A stretch of DNA of 60,000 bases from Cristatella mucedo (lineage: Eukaryota > Bryozoa > Phylactolaemata > Cristatellidae), in contig WPIO01000001.1 of assembly GCA_009760855.2 (NCBI GenBank), positions 14,479,501 to 14,539,500 on the forward strand. The letters run 5' to 3'. Positions 1 to 13,400 of the stretch are shown piece after piece. The notes beneath the pieces are model-generated. The model was not told where the DNA came from, ran no database searches, and saw only the letters and a program-made list of their open reading frames with translations. Positions within the stretch are counted from its first letter, which is position 1. Every line of letters begins with the position of its first letter. The translations under genes were made by a program, and so were the position numbers.

Positions 1-1275
1 CTACTTCAAGTTATCCACTTACCAATATTGCATGACGTTATTTAAAGCTTACTGACAGCTCAGATGGAAAGTGAAAGGTCAACTGATTCGGCTATTTCAT
101 TTATGTAATAGCAGACGAGCTTCAGCCACTTTCGTCTCCTTTGCAGCAGGTAACAAACATTCAGCATATGCAGGTCTCGAATCCGAGATTTGAAGTGTCA
201 AGTGCAAGCACTTTACCACTGGGGTGAGGTCCAGTTGCCATTGAGTTCATTTGATGTCCAAATTGAATCTTGCCGAAAAAAGGGCCCTGCCGATAGCCGG
301 CAGTTGGATAGCTTTTTCCAGCTCATAGCTGCAATTCTGTCAGACCCCTGTTCTTTTCTTTCATTTTCGTAAACAATACCGATCAATTTCGGTTATATTT
401 GGATTGATGTACCAGCCAAGGATTGCCAGCCTGCTAATCTATTCTGTTGATCGTTACAATTTAGGCTAAGAATGTTCTGTTGTCGATTTCACGACCGAGA
501 GGAAGAGATTGTGTGTGGTTCATGCGATTGGTGACTCCAAGCTTGCATGTTGACTTAATGTTTTGGCCTACTAAGGTAGCATCTAGGGATGGTGGCTCTT
601 CTCTTGTGATAGATCTATTTAGTAGCCTGCTGAAATCATGCTTATAGCTACCGATGAAAAACGCCTCTAGCTGCTTTGGAGCAATGACCATTTTAGATTT
701 AAAAGCTGGAGCCAGCAGTCATTTGTCTTTTTGGAGACTAGTTAATCAGTCGGTAACACATTTGTCATCCGAATCATGCTACTGATATGGGTTAAGCAAT
801 TTTATCATAAAGTAGATGTGTTTTGGGTTTATTACTCCTTTTGGGACACAAAAACTATGCTAGGTTTCAACGACTCCTACACCACTCTGATAGATTAACG
901 TTTTTTATTTTTAGATCTTTTAGATTCCATAGATTTATATTTCTATGTTTCTTATGGACTTTAATGTTGTTAGATGTGATTTAGCAGCCCATGTTTATAG
1001 TGACCAATGCTTACTCGCTAAATTTGATTCATTTAGTGAGTCGGTAGTTATTGGCCTTATAACATCCAGAGTCTGTACTATTAGATTTGTACATAAAGTA
1101 CTCCCTTGTTATATTTGAGCTCTAACTGTGGAAGGCGTCACTGCTCCTAAAGACATGCTTGTTCAACATCAATTTTTTTGTAAATCCTTACACGGCACAT
1201 AGCTCATTCTCCAGCCATCGGTCAGATTTCTTACAATTTTATATAAATCATATTGTTGCTGTTACCTTTTTTTAG
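1..1275. other. Non-coding, probably intron of the D-serine dehydratase gene
   Basis: AT-rich sequence with no repeat or exon I can recognise. I searched it for the HxKTHK motif that carries the PLP lysine in D-serine dehydratases and did not find it, so the 5' exon(s) of that gene probably lie left of the window. The stretch ends in a good acceptor, a pyrimidine run followed by TTTAG just before position 1276. Confidence 0.4.
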
Positions 1276-1412
1276 TGAAGCAGGCGTGCTTCAGACCAAT
1301 GGAAGCAAGAGATGCATTGCTGTCTCGACACTTTCAGAAGCCGAGTTCTTTGCTGATGGTGGATTCAACAACATTTTATACACGAACAGTCCAACTGAAG
1401 AAAAATTCTCAG
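1276..1412 (+). CDS. dsd: D-serine dehydratase exon, N-terminal block
   Basis: Acceptor: pyrimidine run then TTTAG. Donor: TCAG/GTAACT. The exon reads one base, 45 codons and one base. The peptide contains TNGSKRC and [17 protein letters not shown] followed by NNILY, matching the conserved ATGG-R-GIAVSTL-EA-FFADGGF-DIL block right after the PLP-lysine motif of D-serine dehydratases. It ends in phase 1. Overlapping longer reading frames here are accidental. Confidence 0.8.
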
Positions 1413-4400
1413 GTAACTTATTCTCACGTTATCACTTTAACATCATTGCTATGTTTGCTGAGCCGAAAGAGTTCGTTGCATTTGGCACTTAGAATTGACG
1501 TTCGTAGTCGTTGCTGATCTAGTCATGCTAGCTGTGTTTCTCTTGCTGCTGTTGATACTGACTTTTTAGTCATCATCCCAGTGCCAGTAAGTATTATCTT
1601 AGTCTACTTTCGTATGCCTCACGCAGGCTTAGGATTCACAACAGCTTCTGCCTGGCCGGGTTACCTTAACTTTCCCTTAATGTGTCAATCGAAACTTAAA
1701 GGTCATCATGGCAATTATTTATTTTTATGGTGTTATGTGCTTATTATTTATTTTATTTAGATATTACTTATTCTTATTGTATACTAGTCACTCTACTGAA
1801 TTAAGAGAAATATTGGATATTCCTAGTTTATTACATGGTGAATACAGTTTTCATTGTGCAAACAGCTATCCTTTGGAAGTCTATGGCCCGAGAAAGAGTT
1901 TTTATTTGCACTACCTGATCTATTTGGAGAACCCCCAGAAACGTTTGTGGCATATGGTGGCTTCAGTACAGTTCGTTATCTTTATTTTCTGCAGAACCCG
2001 GCATGAAAAACTTGGATTTTCAACGAGGAGAGCTGGTAGGCCAGCCCCATTGGATGCGGGTGAGCAGTGTCACATCCTAAGATTGCAGGCGAAAGGTTCT
2101 CTGGTGGCACGTCACCAGATCAGAAGTATTATAAGATTGTGCAGTAGTGGTGGCCAGTTAGTGTGGTTGTCAGTTAGGCTGTTCATGCTGTCGGCTACAG
2201 TCTCTTCAGCTTTATTTATAGGTCCAACCTTCGAATGACTAATTGCCCGTCTGATGTTCATGATCTTCCCTAGCGATCATGGTCAAATTCCTTTGATGAT
2301 CTTGGACGTAGGTTAGATGGCCATATACATGTTAGATTGTGCTAATGCAGCTGTTGGGTTTCATTCGTCAAGTGAGTACAGCTGCTGGTATAATGAGTGG
2401 TTCCTGGTCCAGACCTTCACAGCCCTCTCTGTGGCTATCCTATGCTATTCTACGAATTAGTTGGATTCCTTAAATTAGCTGTTATCAACTTGTGGGTCGG
2501 GATCCCTTTGGCGGTCGAACGAACCTTTCACAGGGTTCGCCTAAGACCATCGGAAAACATGCATTTCCACATTTCGCACACAATAGTTTTATCGTTGGGG
2601 GTCGCCACAACATGAGGAACTGTATTAAAGGGTCGCGGCATTTGGAAGGTTGAGAACCACTGCCTTAAATGGATTGTGGTGAGTGTGGATCGCGGCAGAA
2701 GGTTGCCCTAAAATCGGGGGGGGGGGGGAGGGGTTTGACATGATTTGAATCTATGTCACGTCGGCTTGCAAGCACATTAAGACATTGAAGTTCATGCTGA
2801 AGCACTTAGTATCTATCCTTTTGATTTCGGAACTGTTTCCTGCAGAATTAGGGCCTAAGGTTTATTGTGGAGCAGTGGGGTATAGCATTGTGTGCGGTAT
2901 AATGAAACATGCAAGGTATGAGATAAAGGCCAGTAGGGTTGATAAGAAGTGAAAAGAGTGCTCATGGAGCCTTAAAAGCATCAACGTGTATCCATTCAGA
3001 CACAAGATTGCCCATTTGTTCAAAGGACTACTGTCAAGCACTGCTTGGAACAGGCTGTCCTTAGCGGTTCTGCCTTGAAACAGCTTTGTGTTTCATTTAC
3101 GCCTGGCCTAAGTGGTTGAGAGCTGATTGCCCTATCACTTGAACATGCAACGTTCATGTTCGCTGCTTTGATGCAGTGATACAATCGACAAGTCAGCTCC
3201 ATAAATCAGAACTCCATCAGTAAAATGTGTATTGAAAATGCTCATCACATTCGGATGTGCATGCCACAACACCAGCAGGAAGCGAATCTAATCCTTTCAA
3301 ACTTTGTTGAAAAATTCCATAAAGCTGTCGTAGATCATGAATGTGATGGCCACGTCCAAGCAAACGCGGCTGAGCCGAGGAACTGTGCCTTTGTAGAATC
3401 TGAAAAACCACACCGTGGGCAGTTAATGGCAATTGGAGGAACGAATACATGTACCAGCGATCGCAAGAATAGTGAAGCTGTGCCTCCTTGTCTTCGGTTC
3501 TTAGCTACAAGATCATGCACTACCTCCACCCTAGTTCTGCACTAGACATATCAAGTAGGGCTACTGAACATTAGCTTAGAAGCTCGATTGGTGGGCCAAA
3601 TATTTATTCGGTATTTGCCACATAGTAGCAGTAGGACCGATAAGAAATTATAGTCACGTGATATACAAGCCTGCATTTGCGGCCGGTACAGCGAGTGGAC
3701 TGAAGCAATTCTTTACTTAACTTTATGTATCCCGGTCTGTACCTACACAAAGCCAAAAATACTACTGGGCGTTAAGAAGAACTTTTCGATAGCGCACTTT
3801 TTAGAACCGGTGTCAGCTGCTTGTAAGAAACAGAACCGAGGCCTGACCGGGGAGGGATGATAAATGTCTACCACTGTAATTGCCTCTGTTGCGACTGTTG
3901 GTTCGTCTGGTCAGGCTCACTCCACCGGCCCGGTGGTTTCTTCTGGCCTAGTGTGCCTTCTTGACCTCCCAAAATGGCCTAGTGGTCCGGAAAATTTGCC
4001 GACCCCTGATTTGACATTTCACTTATTAGCAGAATTGGTTATAACAATTTGGTACTAGAACCCTCCTTGCGAAAACACTGATTTATACAGCCAGTACCCA
4101 ATTCAGAAGCCATACTAGTGTGCTAATCCTCAAAATTTATCTGCATTCATTCTTCAGATTCCTGGTACTGTCTTCCCAAGAGACAAGTGTAATTTAAATT
4201 CTGTGTTCACTTCGATTTTAACCAGAAACCCGTGTATTTAAGATGCTGCAAGCATGTACACCTGCTCAGTTCATTAGATCCATACCCACAACCTAACTCA
4301 CCACGCTCATGCTTATCGCACATGCCTTAAGCATTTTGGCAACTGCTCCATTTGTTGTGCTGGTGCCACAGGGGGGGTCCTTGGTCAGACTTTGTACCCC

Positions 4401-7400
4401 GAGGTCTCAAGAAAACTGCTTCATTTTTACCTCGGCTCTAAACTTGTATCCACTGATGCTTCTTTCCTCACTCAAATGCATCTTTTTTACCCGAGTAATT
4501 CATCTCATACTCCTCTGCTGAGCCCTATATCTTTCTAAAGTAAGAGAACTACCTCGAATTCCGTTTACTGTACTTTGATTGAAGAGATATGAGTGCCAAG
4601 TCATGTCCTTCAATAGGTGGACGAATGAGTAGCAGCTCATATCAGTGGTCATCTACGGTGCATGTATGTTTTCCCCTTTGTATCTGTCTGTAGTTGGTCT
4701 GTTGAGCATTGCCAACCTCCCTCCTCCAATGGATAATAGTGGATGTGGCTTTGGTGACTTCTGCAAATACCATGAGCTTATGGTGTGCTTGAGTTTCAGC
4801 ACAGTGATTATGGTCCTGAGCTCGGCCTTGACTGCACACAGCCCCTTGGGTCTTAGCCTAGGTCTAAGGTGTTCACATGTCACGACCGAAGTCGTAGGTT
4901 CGAGTCGTGCTTCAGGTAATTCTCTATTGCCCACTGCAAGTGGGTGCGATAACTGCTATGGCTATCCTTCTATATCATAAATGAGGCAGTTGATATTTTC
5001 CTTTTATTTAAACTGTGCAGTCAGAACTATGTGGCATCGTGCACACCGACAGTATTTGCTACGGCTGCACCTAAAAGATTTATCCTTTAATAACTGTTGC
5101 CCCTGATTGATGATATACAAACTAAGCAGGAATGATGGCTGTGACTGCAACTAAACAATTATGACAATTTGTCTTTAATTCAGGAACCAGAGGTGGCTGG
5201 AGAGGTTGGATAAGTTTCACCTTATGCTTGATTCCGAAAACACCGCGGACATGCTAGAGGCACGATGCCCATCGGGACACAAGTGGTTGGTGTTCATGAA
5301 AGTCAGTCGACACTGGCTAGTCTCGAGGTATGGGCATACCTTTACTGAGAGCTTGACCTACATACCACGAGCTACCTTTGGTCACCGGTCAGAGCAGTCG
5401 TTTTCGAAATCGCCAAGTCTTTTATCCACCAAATTTGCAGGCAACCCCTCTCGGAGTAAGAATAATAAATATAATTAATTATAAAAAGTATAGCTCTCTA
5501 AGGGAGCTAAATCTTTTGCTAGGCATTTGGTCCGTCTTGTAATAGGAGCATGCCAAAATTTCTGGGCCATAACGATTTCAGAGCGGCAGCAGGTGGCAGC
5601 GACGGTGGAGGAGCAGCCCGTGGTGGCCTTTAAAGTAACGGCCTGAGTCGGCGGCTTTTGAGGAGGCAGAGGATGTTGCCCATGAAATGCTAGTGGTCCA
5701 CTAAACGGCTATCCACAAGGAGACGGACAAGATGGCACGGGCCCACGAGGTGGTGGCCCGAAAGACGCCGGTCAGTGAAACTGCTCATTGCCAGACGACC
5801 ACAGATGTCCGCGAGAGGACGGCAGGGGTGGAGATCACCGAGGAGGTCAGCGAGACGGCGCCGGTGATGAGCACCAAGACAGCTACGACTACGGCCAGCA
5901 CTTCGACGATGACAAACAGGCCCCGAGACGCCGCCAGGTGCTACAACGGTCAGTGATGTGACTACGGTCAGTGCTGCATCGCCGGTCAGCGGGGTGCTCC
6001 GGCTAGCGCGGCTACGACGGTCAGCTCTGTGACACCGACAATGGTCAATGCTGCTATGTCGGTGCGCGCTACGATGCCGGTCAGAGCTGCGACTATGACA
6101 CCGGTTTGTGCTGCGACCACGACGCCGGCCGGCACTGCGACTACGATGCCGGTTGGCACTGCGACTGCGACGCCGGTCGGCGCTGTGACTACGACGGGCG
6201 ATGTAAAAGCAGTCACCAAGGCTACGAAGACTGCCGAAACCCGTGCAGCACAGGGAGGAGGCACGTGCCTAATCCCTGGTTGTGGGAAAAGGGCACTGGC
6301 TATGCCCCAGCGGTGGCTTAAAGCTGGTGGCCTACGCATCCAGCTGGTCACCAAAGGCCGTGGTTTGGTGTGTCTCCTACGAGCAGGTGTCTCATAGCCT
6401 CTAGGCCAGCTAGGACATGTTTTGTACCTGACACAAATTCGGGCTGTCTTGCGATTTTCTTTAACTTGCCATTGCATGCTGTATTGAGCTTCTCGCTTGT
6501 TTGGCTATTATTTCAGAAGCCGGCCGATTCTCAATCGGCTTCTCATGGGAAGAGAGGATGTTAGGTCTGCTGTACCGCGAGAGCGGACTACCCCGGCGGA
6601 AGTCGCTGAGGCAAGAACAGCAGACCCACTTGCAGCAACTGCTTCCAAGCTATCGTGTTGGCCGTGCGGCCCGGTCCCGGGTTTCCTTTATTAAACGGCG
6701 TCTGCCCGAGCCGTCTTGATCTGTTTGCAACTGCCCGCGCAAATATAACACTAAGCAAGCACATATTTTTGCAATGATGTGTAGTTAAAAGCAATCAGAT
6801 TTGAATCAAGTACATTGTTATTATTATTATTATTAATGTGGAGCTGGTGTGGGCGTCTAGTGAAGTCACTTTGGAAGAGGGTGGCCAGATTGCAGGCAGA
6901 GGCTACAGCAGATATCCTACCCGAGCTCATTTTTCGGGCTAGTTTTTCCAAAGTAATTATTTTAGTAATTCTCCGAGTAATATATGTTCTCCCATAGCTA
7001 GTAAGTTGGTTTTATCGTCATAGAATTGGGAAAAGTTTACTGCCACCTAAAGGCAAATGTCAGGAATACAGGCTGCAAGGGAGTTATGAGTTTGACGTGT
7101 GCACGGCAGGAAGAGATCCAAGCATAGGTACAGCTGGTGTCACCGGCATAACAATTAAAGACCTATATTATGAGGTTACTGATTTTCCGGCCACAGCAAC
7201 AATGTATCAACTTGGCTCTGTAGCCGAGTTCCAGCGGTCAGAAGCTATTTCCACCCAAGCCCTGCCATACTCTTGCCACACTACCGCTCGCCATGCCGCT
7301 GAGCTAGGGTAAGACGAGCGGCCGCCGGGTTAAACATCTTTATAATAACGCATGCGCCAACAACAACAGGGGAACTAAACAAGTCTACAGGGAGGGTCCT

Positions 7401-10400
7401 AAACAAAGTACACTATAGGGGCGCAAGACGACGAAGCAAGCGCGAACAAACGTGTTAGTTGGTCAGTCGGCTTCTGCAGTCCCACCGTTGTACCGACTCC
7501 GAATCCAACAGTACAGCGCGTACACCGTAAAAGATCAGGCTAGCTGAGTAACTGCTTGGCTAGTCGGAGTCGACGTCCACCACAGTCAAGAGCTTCTGCC
7601 GAAAGACACCAACACACGGCGGGTCACGAACACGCTACAGGGGGAATGCGGAATATACAAGTCATAACAACGAGCGTGCTACCCCGCTCCGCTCGGGCCT
7701 TGGGCACTCGTTGCGTGCGTGGCCGCATCGCCGGAGCACACCTGCAACCATCCAGGTGCATAACTCGGCTAGACCAGGAGCCTCCAACAACACGACTTAC
7801 TCGGCCAACTTCTCCTAGCCAAAGAGATTGGTAAGATAAGCTTGAACCATTCCTGAATGACAGATAATCAGCCGTTTAGCATGCTGAAGTGCTGATATTA
7901 ATATATTAATGATGAAAATTCAGGCGACCTGTTTAGTGTTCACACCTTTTCTAAAATAGAAGGAAATGATAGCACAAGCGTTAAAAGTAACATTGCATGT
8001 ATTTTTGTCGAGCACATTTTTCTTGTAAATTTTTTCTTTGCTGTCTATACCTAGGGGATATTTAAGGCTTCTACCTCCTCAGTTTTTTCTTCTGCTCTTT
8101 TTGATCAAAGTCCTATAGCCCCTTTTTAAGCTTCCTGGAAATTGGCAAGGAGCTCGTCTATCGAACGTGCTTTTATAATGAACTTCAAAGCTTGTCACAA
8201 GGTAAAGGACAATAAGAATTCCGTTTCCTCTAATTATCCCGTTTAAATCATTTAAATCCTCCCGTAATTCCTGACCATTACTGCTTTTGTTTTGAAGGTA
8301 GAAGATCCAAGACGAAATCTCAATGCAGTTTATTTATTTCACAATGCTAGGTTCAATTGCAGTCAGATCCAAATGATGTTTAAAACAACATAATTCTTGT
8401 GATTTGGATTTTCAGTTTGACTAGTGGGCAGCAAATATCTTCATTAGCAGAGGGATATTCAGACTTGCTGCTACTTGCATGGACATAATTGTGGGTGCAA
8501 GTTGTCACGTAATATAAGTGCCCCGTAACAAGCAATAGTTCTTTTTTGAATTCACGCTCTACAAATTGATAAGGTGCATCCATGTGCCTGTGTTAGGTAC
8601 TATTAGATTTCAGAATTTTTTTATCTAAATTCGTCCACTGACTGCCTTGTACTGGAATTGGAGTTACCCACACAATGTTTTAATGTATACAAGTGGTGCT
8701 ATAGGCTATTGGTAAGCAAAGAAGCAAGGTGCCAAACTGGAAATCGCAATTTTTCTCGCTCGGCAGCTACTGCTGATAGGTTTTTATGATGGCAGGAAGC
8801 AATAAAGATGTGAATAGCAGGGGCATTTGAAAGAGAGTCCCGTGAGAGTGAGACGCCGAGTCTGACGAACAGCTTAAGAAAGAAGTGGCAAGTGTGACAT
8901 TTTTTCTTTGCTTCTGTATGAGCAGCATCCCTATCGGAGAGCCTGCTTCGCTGCCAAAGACCGGAAAGTTGACATAGAAATATTAAAACTCTGTGGTTTC
9001 CTTTTTTAAGTAGTGAGAAAAATTTACAAGCGACGCCGAGCCATCAGATGAGCTTCCATAGCCTGCCAGGAGTGCTTGCAACTTTTACTGAGCTTTCTTT
9101 TGAATGAAGGCTTCGCTAGTCTGGAGAGCTGCAACGATATATATATATTTATTTATAAATATTACATATATCATATTTCCAGGCAGAAATGAATATATAT
9201 ATATATATTCATTTCTTTCTGCAAATATGATTTAAAAGAGGCAGGGAGCGCATCATCTCTCGCCCCTCTAAAGGCATGTTAAGTCTTATGGGAAAGCTCG
9301 CTTGTTTATCACAGATTATTATCTGCGTATATTACTCGTCTTTTACAGGATTATTAGCTTGAACCCATGAAAAATCACGGATAATTCCGACTTCGCTTCG
9401 GAAGATCGGCCGGAGTGTCAGGTGACCTGGCTGGTGAGCACGTCCTACTGACTGCTAAGCTTTGAGTTCTTAGTCAATTAAGCTAAACCTGTATAGTAGA
9501 AAACATTAAAGCATATTTCAAAATCATACTTAAGATTGATCTTATCAAACGACCAGCAATTTTATGAAGATTCCTCAGTACCGGGTAGCGAATCAGCATC
9601 GAATCAGCTGTGTAGACGGACCGTACAGACGTGCTAACCATCTTCAAATTAATATTACCTATATAGTATGCCCCCACCGTGAAGAATTATGGGCAGATAC
9701 TGTTTATGCATTCCCACACCCTTTCTGTACTGTCGTAGTAGTACTATAAATATCGCAACAGGTATAATGTAAATGTGACGTCAGTGACTGTGCCGAACTA
9801 GCTAACTAACATAGATTATTATAGGGGTTAATGCATGCTGCAAAAGCTTAATGGGAGCTCAATTTAGCCAAGGATTGCCAATCGATTGTCAGGTGGTTGC
9901 TCGAGTCAAGTATGTGCCTTTCTCGAGTATTTACATGTATTGGCATGTGTATTGCCTTTCACGTAGCCATTCGAGGTGCCCTTCTGCCGACGTATCTCTG
10001 TATACGGCATGCAAAGTTTTGTTTAATGTCATTTGTTCTCCTTAGTGTTAGGATTAGGCACTAGAAGCATCAGTCGTGATTTCTCCTTGCAAGAAGTGAG
10101 TTTGCTCAGAATGGTCAGGGCTTTCGGACATCCCACAAATTTATTTTGATCAGTACAGGAGGCCTTCGTGCAACAGTATTGGTGTCAAGCGATGCCACGA
10201 CTCGTGGAAGTGGTGCATTCTTGAGCTGGATATTTGACTTTCATACCGACAAGTTCACAAACCTACAGGAGATTTGAGTTGTTGAAGCCTTCTTGCATCT
10301 GAATACGATTGCAAAAGGCCGTGGTTGTCGTGGCTGTCATCCATTTTACGTATGAAGCGGTGCCTCTTAAGAGACCTTACGGCAACTGTATTTGTTTATG

Positions 10401-13400
10401 GAGTCTAATTCATAGGTAATAAGTCATAGGAATAGGTAACGTGATAGGTCTAGGAATAGGTAACGTGATAGGTCTGTGTATGTATTAAAACGTTGTCATG
10501 CTCTATCGACCAGATTGCTACAGCCTTATTACTTATATACAGATTATTAGTGGTTCCTGAAATTTAACCTATAGGAGCAGGATACGCGCATGAAGTAATT
10601 AGTGAGTTGTGTTCTTTCGGCTACGAACTAGAGAGTAATATGATATGATTAATGCTGTACACTCGTGCCTCTCTGTGCCCACAGGATAGACTGGTCAATG
10701 TTAAAGAAAGGCACGGGCTTGTTATTACGTTAAGCGATTAATTATCCAATTAAAATTAGTTAGGCAATTAATGGATTACCATGACCTCGGGACCTCGGTC
10801 GTGGGTTCGATTCCTGCGGTGGGCGATCCTTTATCGCCACTGCAAGCGGTGGTGACAGCCGTAAAGGCTCTTCTGTCGCTATACAAAAAGAGGCTATTTA
10901 ATCAGCTAGCATTATTTTTATTTTGTACTTACAATAGGTCTCTTGTTCTAGATAGCTGGTGCGCTATTCAGATAGCTGGGTCGAACTTGTTTACTGGTTT
11001 GTTTTGGTTAGCCAAGGCAGCAGGCAAGCAACAGGGGGAAGAACAATCGGGCCGAAAATGAGCAAGCCTGTATGACCAGTGGTTGGCTTGTAAATATATA
11101 ACTGGAAAAATCCATACAATGATGAGTCGGGGGGGGTCTGCTGTCTTCACCTTCCAAAGATAGGGGAATCGGTGTCCGTCGAAACTGATGCCTCTGGTTT
11201 CGGGGGTCGTAGGTTCAACTCTGAGGGTGACACGACTGTTATTTCCTTCTAGAATCACCGAACTCTTTATCTGCGTGATTATAGTGCTCTACGAATCTGG
11301 CCGATCGATCAACCAAGATGCTGAGACTATTTGACGCAGCGACGGAGAGCTTTTAGCACCAGATGCTTCAGCTGCTTTCTTGATCGTCGAGCTGAGTTCT
11401 ATCTCTTAATTTTTGCATCTTTGACAGTCACATATTTAGCAGTTTTTACTTTATATCGGCTCCGCAGCAACACAGTGTTGAGTGTACCTCAACATGATCT
11501 GGAACCTCTGCCACCTGCTGGCCACAGTGAATTATACAGTTTGTGCCTTTTTTTCGGAGCGTTCAATAACATAGCCATCGGCTACTCACAAGAATCGTTT
11601 GGTGTATCTCTTTTGTCTGTATCTCTCTATCTTTATGTACCTATATCAATATTATCTCCCCACCTTTTTTGTGTGTCTCACTCTCCCTCCCTGTTATTTT
11701 TTTTACTCGTCTATGTGTTTCCTTGAAATTAGAGCTCAAATAGTATGCTTGGCCCACTGTGCTTCAAATATACAACTTGCTGAAATCATGGGCGATCGTA
11801 AAAAAGCTAATTGGTAAATAATAGCGTGCCTTACATGTACATTTACCTGGTAGTCTTCATGCTGGTATAACAAAGTCAGATACAGAAATTTATGAATAAG
11901 GTTGAACCAAACAGTTTGGTTAAAAACTAATTTCAATGACCATTTTTTAGTTTGTAGGGCTGAGTTGCACATCGGACCTCACTGAATGCCTCGACTGTGA
12001 ATTGGTGTCGATGGGTGCCACATCAACGTGCAGTCGGCCGGGGATATCGGTTGGTGCAGTTAATGAGCTCCATGCTGGCAATTGTATCTTTTATGGTATG
12101 ACGAGCTCTAACCTTCGTCTAAGCATCAATTTAACAGCGGTTGAGTCTGCTGGTATAACTGCTGTAGCAGTGTAGTGCAGAATAAAAAGGGTACTTACTA
12201 GACAGAATTCGAAATAAGGTATTATCACTGCTTTCCATTTAACATTTCAGATTATCAGCAGTACACTATAGGCTCTTGTGATATCACGGACATTGCGTGC
12301 CAGGTAGCCACGAGAATTATTGGACACTATCCTGAGAAAGGGCATATGCTCATTGACTGTAGATTTACTGCTCTTAGTCATGATGAGAAATCTCCGGACG
12401 GTCTCTCGGTTATATTTGAGCACAACTCTGACCTGAGGTATGCCTGCGTCTCACTGAGTTCATATATTTCGTGTTTGTAATCTTTGTTCGATTTAACTGC
12501 CCTGCACGATGCATGATTTCAAAGGTAAGAATGCCAGATATTGATGCCATATAGTGTGGATAAAGAAAGGCACACAGCGAAGGACCACGTGTGAAGCAGT
12601 AGCCCATTGCTGGTCGTCCAGTCTTCAGCTTCAGACCGAGGCTACAAGCCGAGTTTTGGCTTAAGTAACTGGGATATGCTATTGAATAAAGGCTCTTAAC
12701 CAAGATAAATTTATCAATCATAGAAATATTTATTGCAGAGCCAGATTTCTGCAAAGTCTTTGCAGATGGTAGAATGTGTACATTACGTCATACCCTAATA
12801 ATTAGTTGAAATGACGAATTTTCAAATAAGTAAGATGTAGTAGCAAATAACTTGCTTCTGGGATGCATAGTCTGAATGTCATGTATAATTTTGGCTGCTC
12901 TATGAACATCATTATCGTCTTCCGAACTTGATTTTGTTTGCAATACTGATATTGTTACTATTAGTTTGTCGTTGAAGTTGCTTGGTTGCTTGTTAACCAG
13001 TCAAGCTTAGCTTGATAGTCTCACGTCCAGGCCAATTCTTTCAAATTTCTGTCACCATGTTTATCTTTCTAGGGGCAGACCATCGAAATGATGAGAGTGC
13101 AATCATAACTGTCTGATAATATCTTATTAATAATGTTCAAAAATGATAACTGGTAGCTGGAACCATTCATTTTCCGAAGTGTACCTTGTCCAGTAATGTG
13201 CCATGTACGTCAAACCTAGTTGGCAATCCAAGCTTGGTGAGGACTCTTGCTATTTTAAAAAGAGGAAAGTTTTCTTTTTGCATCGGGTTATTCACAGTGA
13301 TGCGATTAAAAAAAATAAGCAACAGTTCTTTCAACCGCAAGCTCCAGACGACCTCGGAGCTTGGACCAAGAATAGGGTCATTTTCTGTTACGGAATAGTT

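Noticed and set aside
1700-1730. HHGNYLFL-like reading resembling HPGNYIFYD
   Set aside because: Out of order relative to the other exons and one base out of frame. The genuine block is at 12060-12095.
2310-2372. [14 protein letters not shown] followed by a perfect donor, resembling KLDCGNGRAG of D-serine dehydratase
   Set aside because: It lies upstream of the exon (5184) that must precede it, lacks the conserved Lys and Arg, and has a stop just before it.
3217-3545. Overlapping open frames on both strands of 64-106 codons
   Set aside because: No splice context, no recognised domain, and openness on both strands is not more than composition explains.
5986-6477. 163-codon minus-strand ORF rich in Val/Ala/Thr
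   Set aside because: Antisense of the 24-bp minisatellite. No domain, and the plus strand is equally open.
11180-11230. GTCGTAGGTTCAACTC, a B-box-like sequence suggesting another SINE
   Set aside because: Neither the head nor the body of either SINE family can be followed around it.
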